14,007 bases of DNA from QS-5-54-17 sp964489295 (lineage in GTDB: Bacteria; Patescibacteriota; Saccharimonadia; QS-5-54-17), in assembly GCA_964489295.1 (NCBI GenBank), contig CAZAXT010000018.1, positions 1 through 14,007 of the forward strand, in the 5' to 3' direction. A model generated the notes under the pieces. It worked only from the letters and a program-made list of their open reading frames with translations, had not been told where the DNA came from and did no database searches. Positions 13,821 through 14,007 of this stretch are shown in pieces (positions within the stretch are counted from its first letter, which is position 1; each line of letters opens with the position of its first letter). The position numbers and the translations under genes were made by a program.

Positions 13821-14007
13821 GAGTTCTACATACATACACCTAAAACCTAACACCTGATTACGTACTCCACTACCCAAGGTCGGAGTGTGGCATTGTATAT
13901 AATTGTTTTTTTGGACTCACAAGAGGACATATATTGGATACGTCGTAAAACGTATATTGTGCGACATTTGATCTTTGCGTGCATATTCGTCCAATCGTTC
14001 GTTATTC

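Larger units (their letters stand above)
13415..14007. other. AT-rich region after ftsQ with regulatory-looking elements
   Basis: There is no convincing gene in these 593 bp. Composition drops to AT-rich, with a run of A at 13591-13597 and a 7-T run near 13904-13910. Visible elements are a doubtful 48-aa ORF (13624-13770), a perfect CRP/FNR-like palindrome (13720-13735), a strong stem-loop (13789-13820), CACCT/ACCTAA-like short repeats near 13838-13856, and ATACG/CGTAT inverted repeat arms (13938-13942 / 13951-13955). It may be the control region for the next gene. Confidence 0.5.

Noticed and set aside
1..14007. Alternative genetic code (TGA as Gly) as in some CPR groups
   Set aside because: TGA ends rsmH, ftsW and murG, and no conserved protein here needs TGA read-through.
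1..14007. tRNA, rRNA, CRISPR arrays, phage or IS elements
   Set aside because: No T-loop/CCA-type signatures, no spaced direct repeats and no transposase or integrase frames were seen. A tRNA/Rfam scan would settle the RNA part.

Overview
The window looks like a chromosomal segment of a bacterium, most likely a Candidate Phyla Radiation / Patescibacteria member, with a Saccharibacteria-like gene content as the best guess. The reasons are a single-chain dimeric-type glycyl-tRNA synthetase, a compact division/cell-wall (dcw) cluster with no mur ligase genes between its members, several orphan genes, and genes that appear to start leaderless. This assignment comes from gene content and motif style only. 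All coding regions read well with the standard code: TGA is a stop and Trp is TGG, which argues against the UGA-Gly groups.

Layout. Bases 1-291 are the 3' end of an unrecognised gene, followed by an array of ACCGGT-type boxes that folds into a hairpin. Two short, hydrophilic, orphan protein genes (420-689 and 912-1154) follow, each with its own Shine-Dalgarno sequence and plausible promoter. Next comes glyS (1228-2721), a complete class II glycyl-tRNA synthetase. Its central ~330 bp are about 33% GC between flanks of about 55-60% GC, so the gene is a compositional mosaic. A 267-aa orphan (2896-3699) converges on a membrane-anchored PQQ-type sugar dehydrogenase on the minus strand (3753-4889).

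A 397-bp divergent region then leads into the dcw cluster, all on the plus strand: mraZ, rsmH, a 26-codon small ORF with the strongest Shine-Dalgarno in the window, ftsL, ftsI, mraY, ftsW, murG and ftsQ. The mraZ upstream region carries two tandem pairs of TGGGT boxes with 5-nt spacers, the layout expected for MraZ autoregulation. Together these genes cover rRNA methylation (RsmH), lipid I and lipid II synthesis (MraY, MurG), septal glycan polymerisation and crosslinking (FtsW, FtsI), and assembly of the divisome core (FtsL, FtsQ). The mraZ-rsmH and rsmH-ftsL gaps contain large RNA hairpins and A/C-rich, G-poor stretches, which suggests post-transcriptional control inside the operon.

The last ~590 bp have no convincing gene. 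They contain a perfect 16-bp CRP/FNR-like palindrome, a strong stem-loop and a doubtful 48-aa ORF with a CxxC motif.

The best leads for something undescribed are the 26-aa ORF plus hairpins between rsmH and ftsL, the mosaic glyS with its extra ~40 residues, and the two small orphan proteins before glyS.
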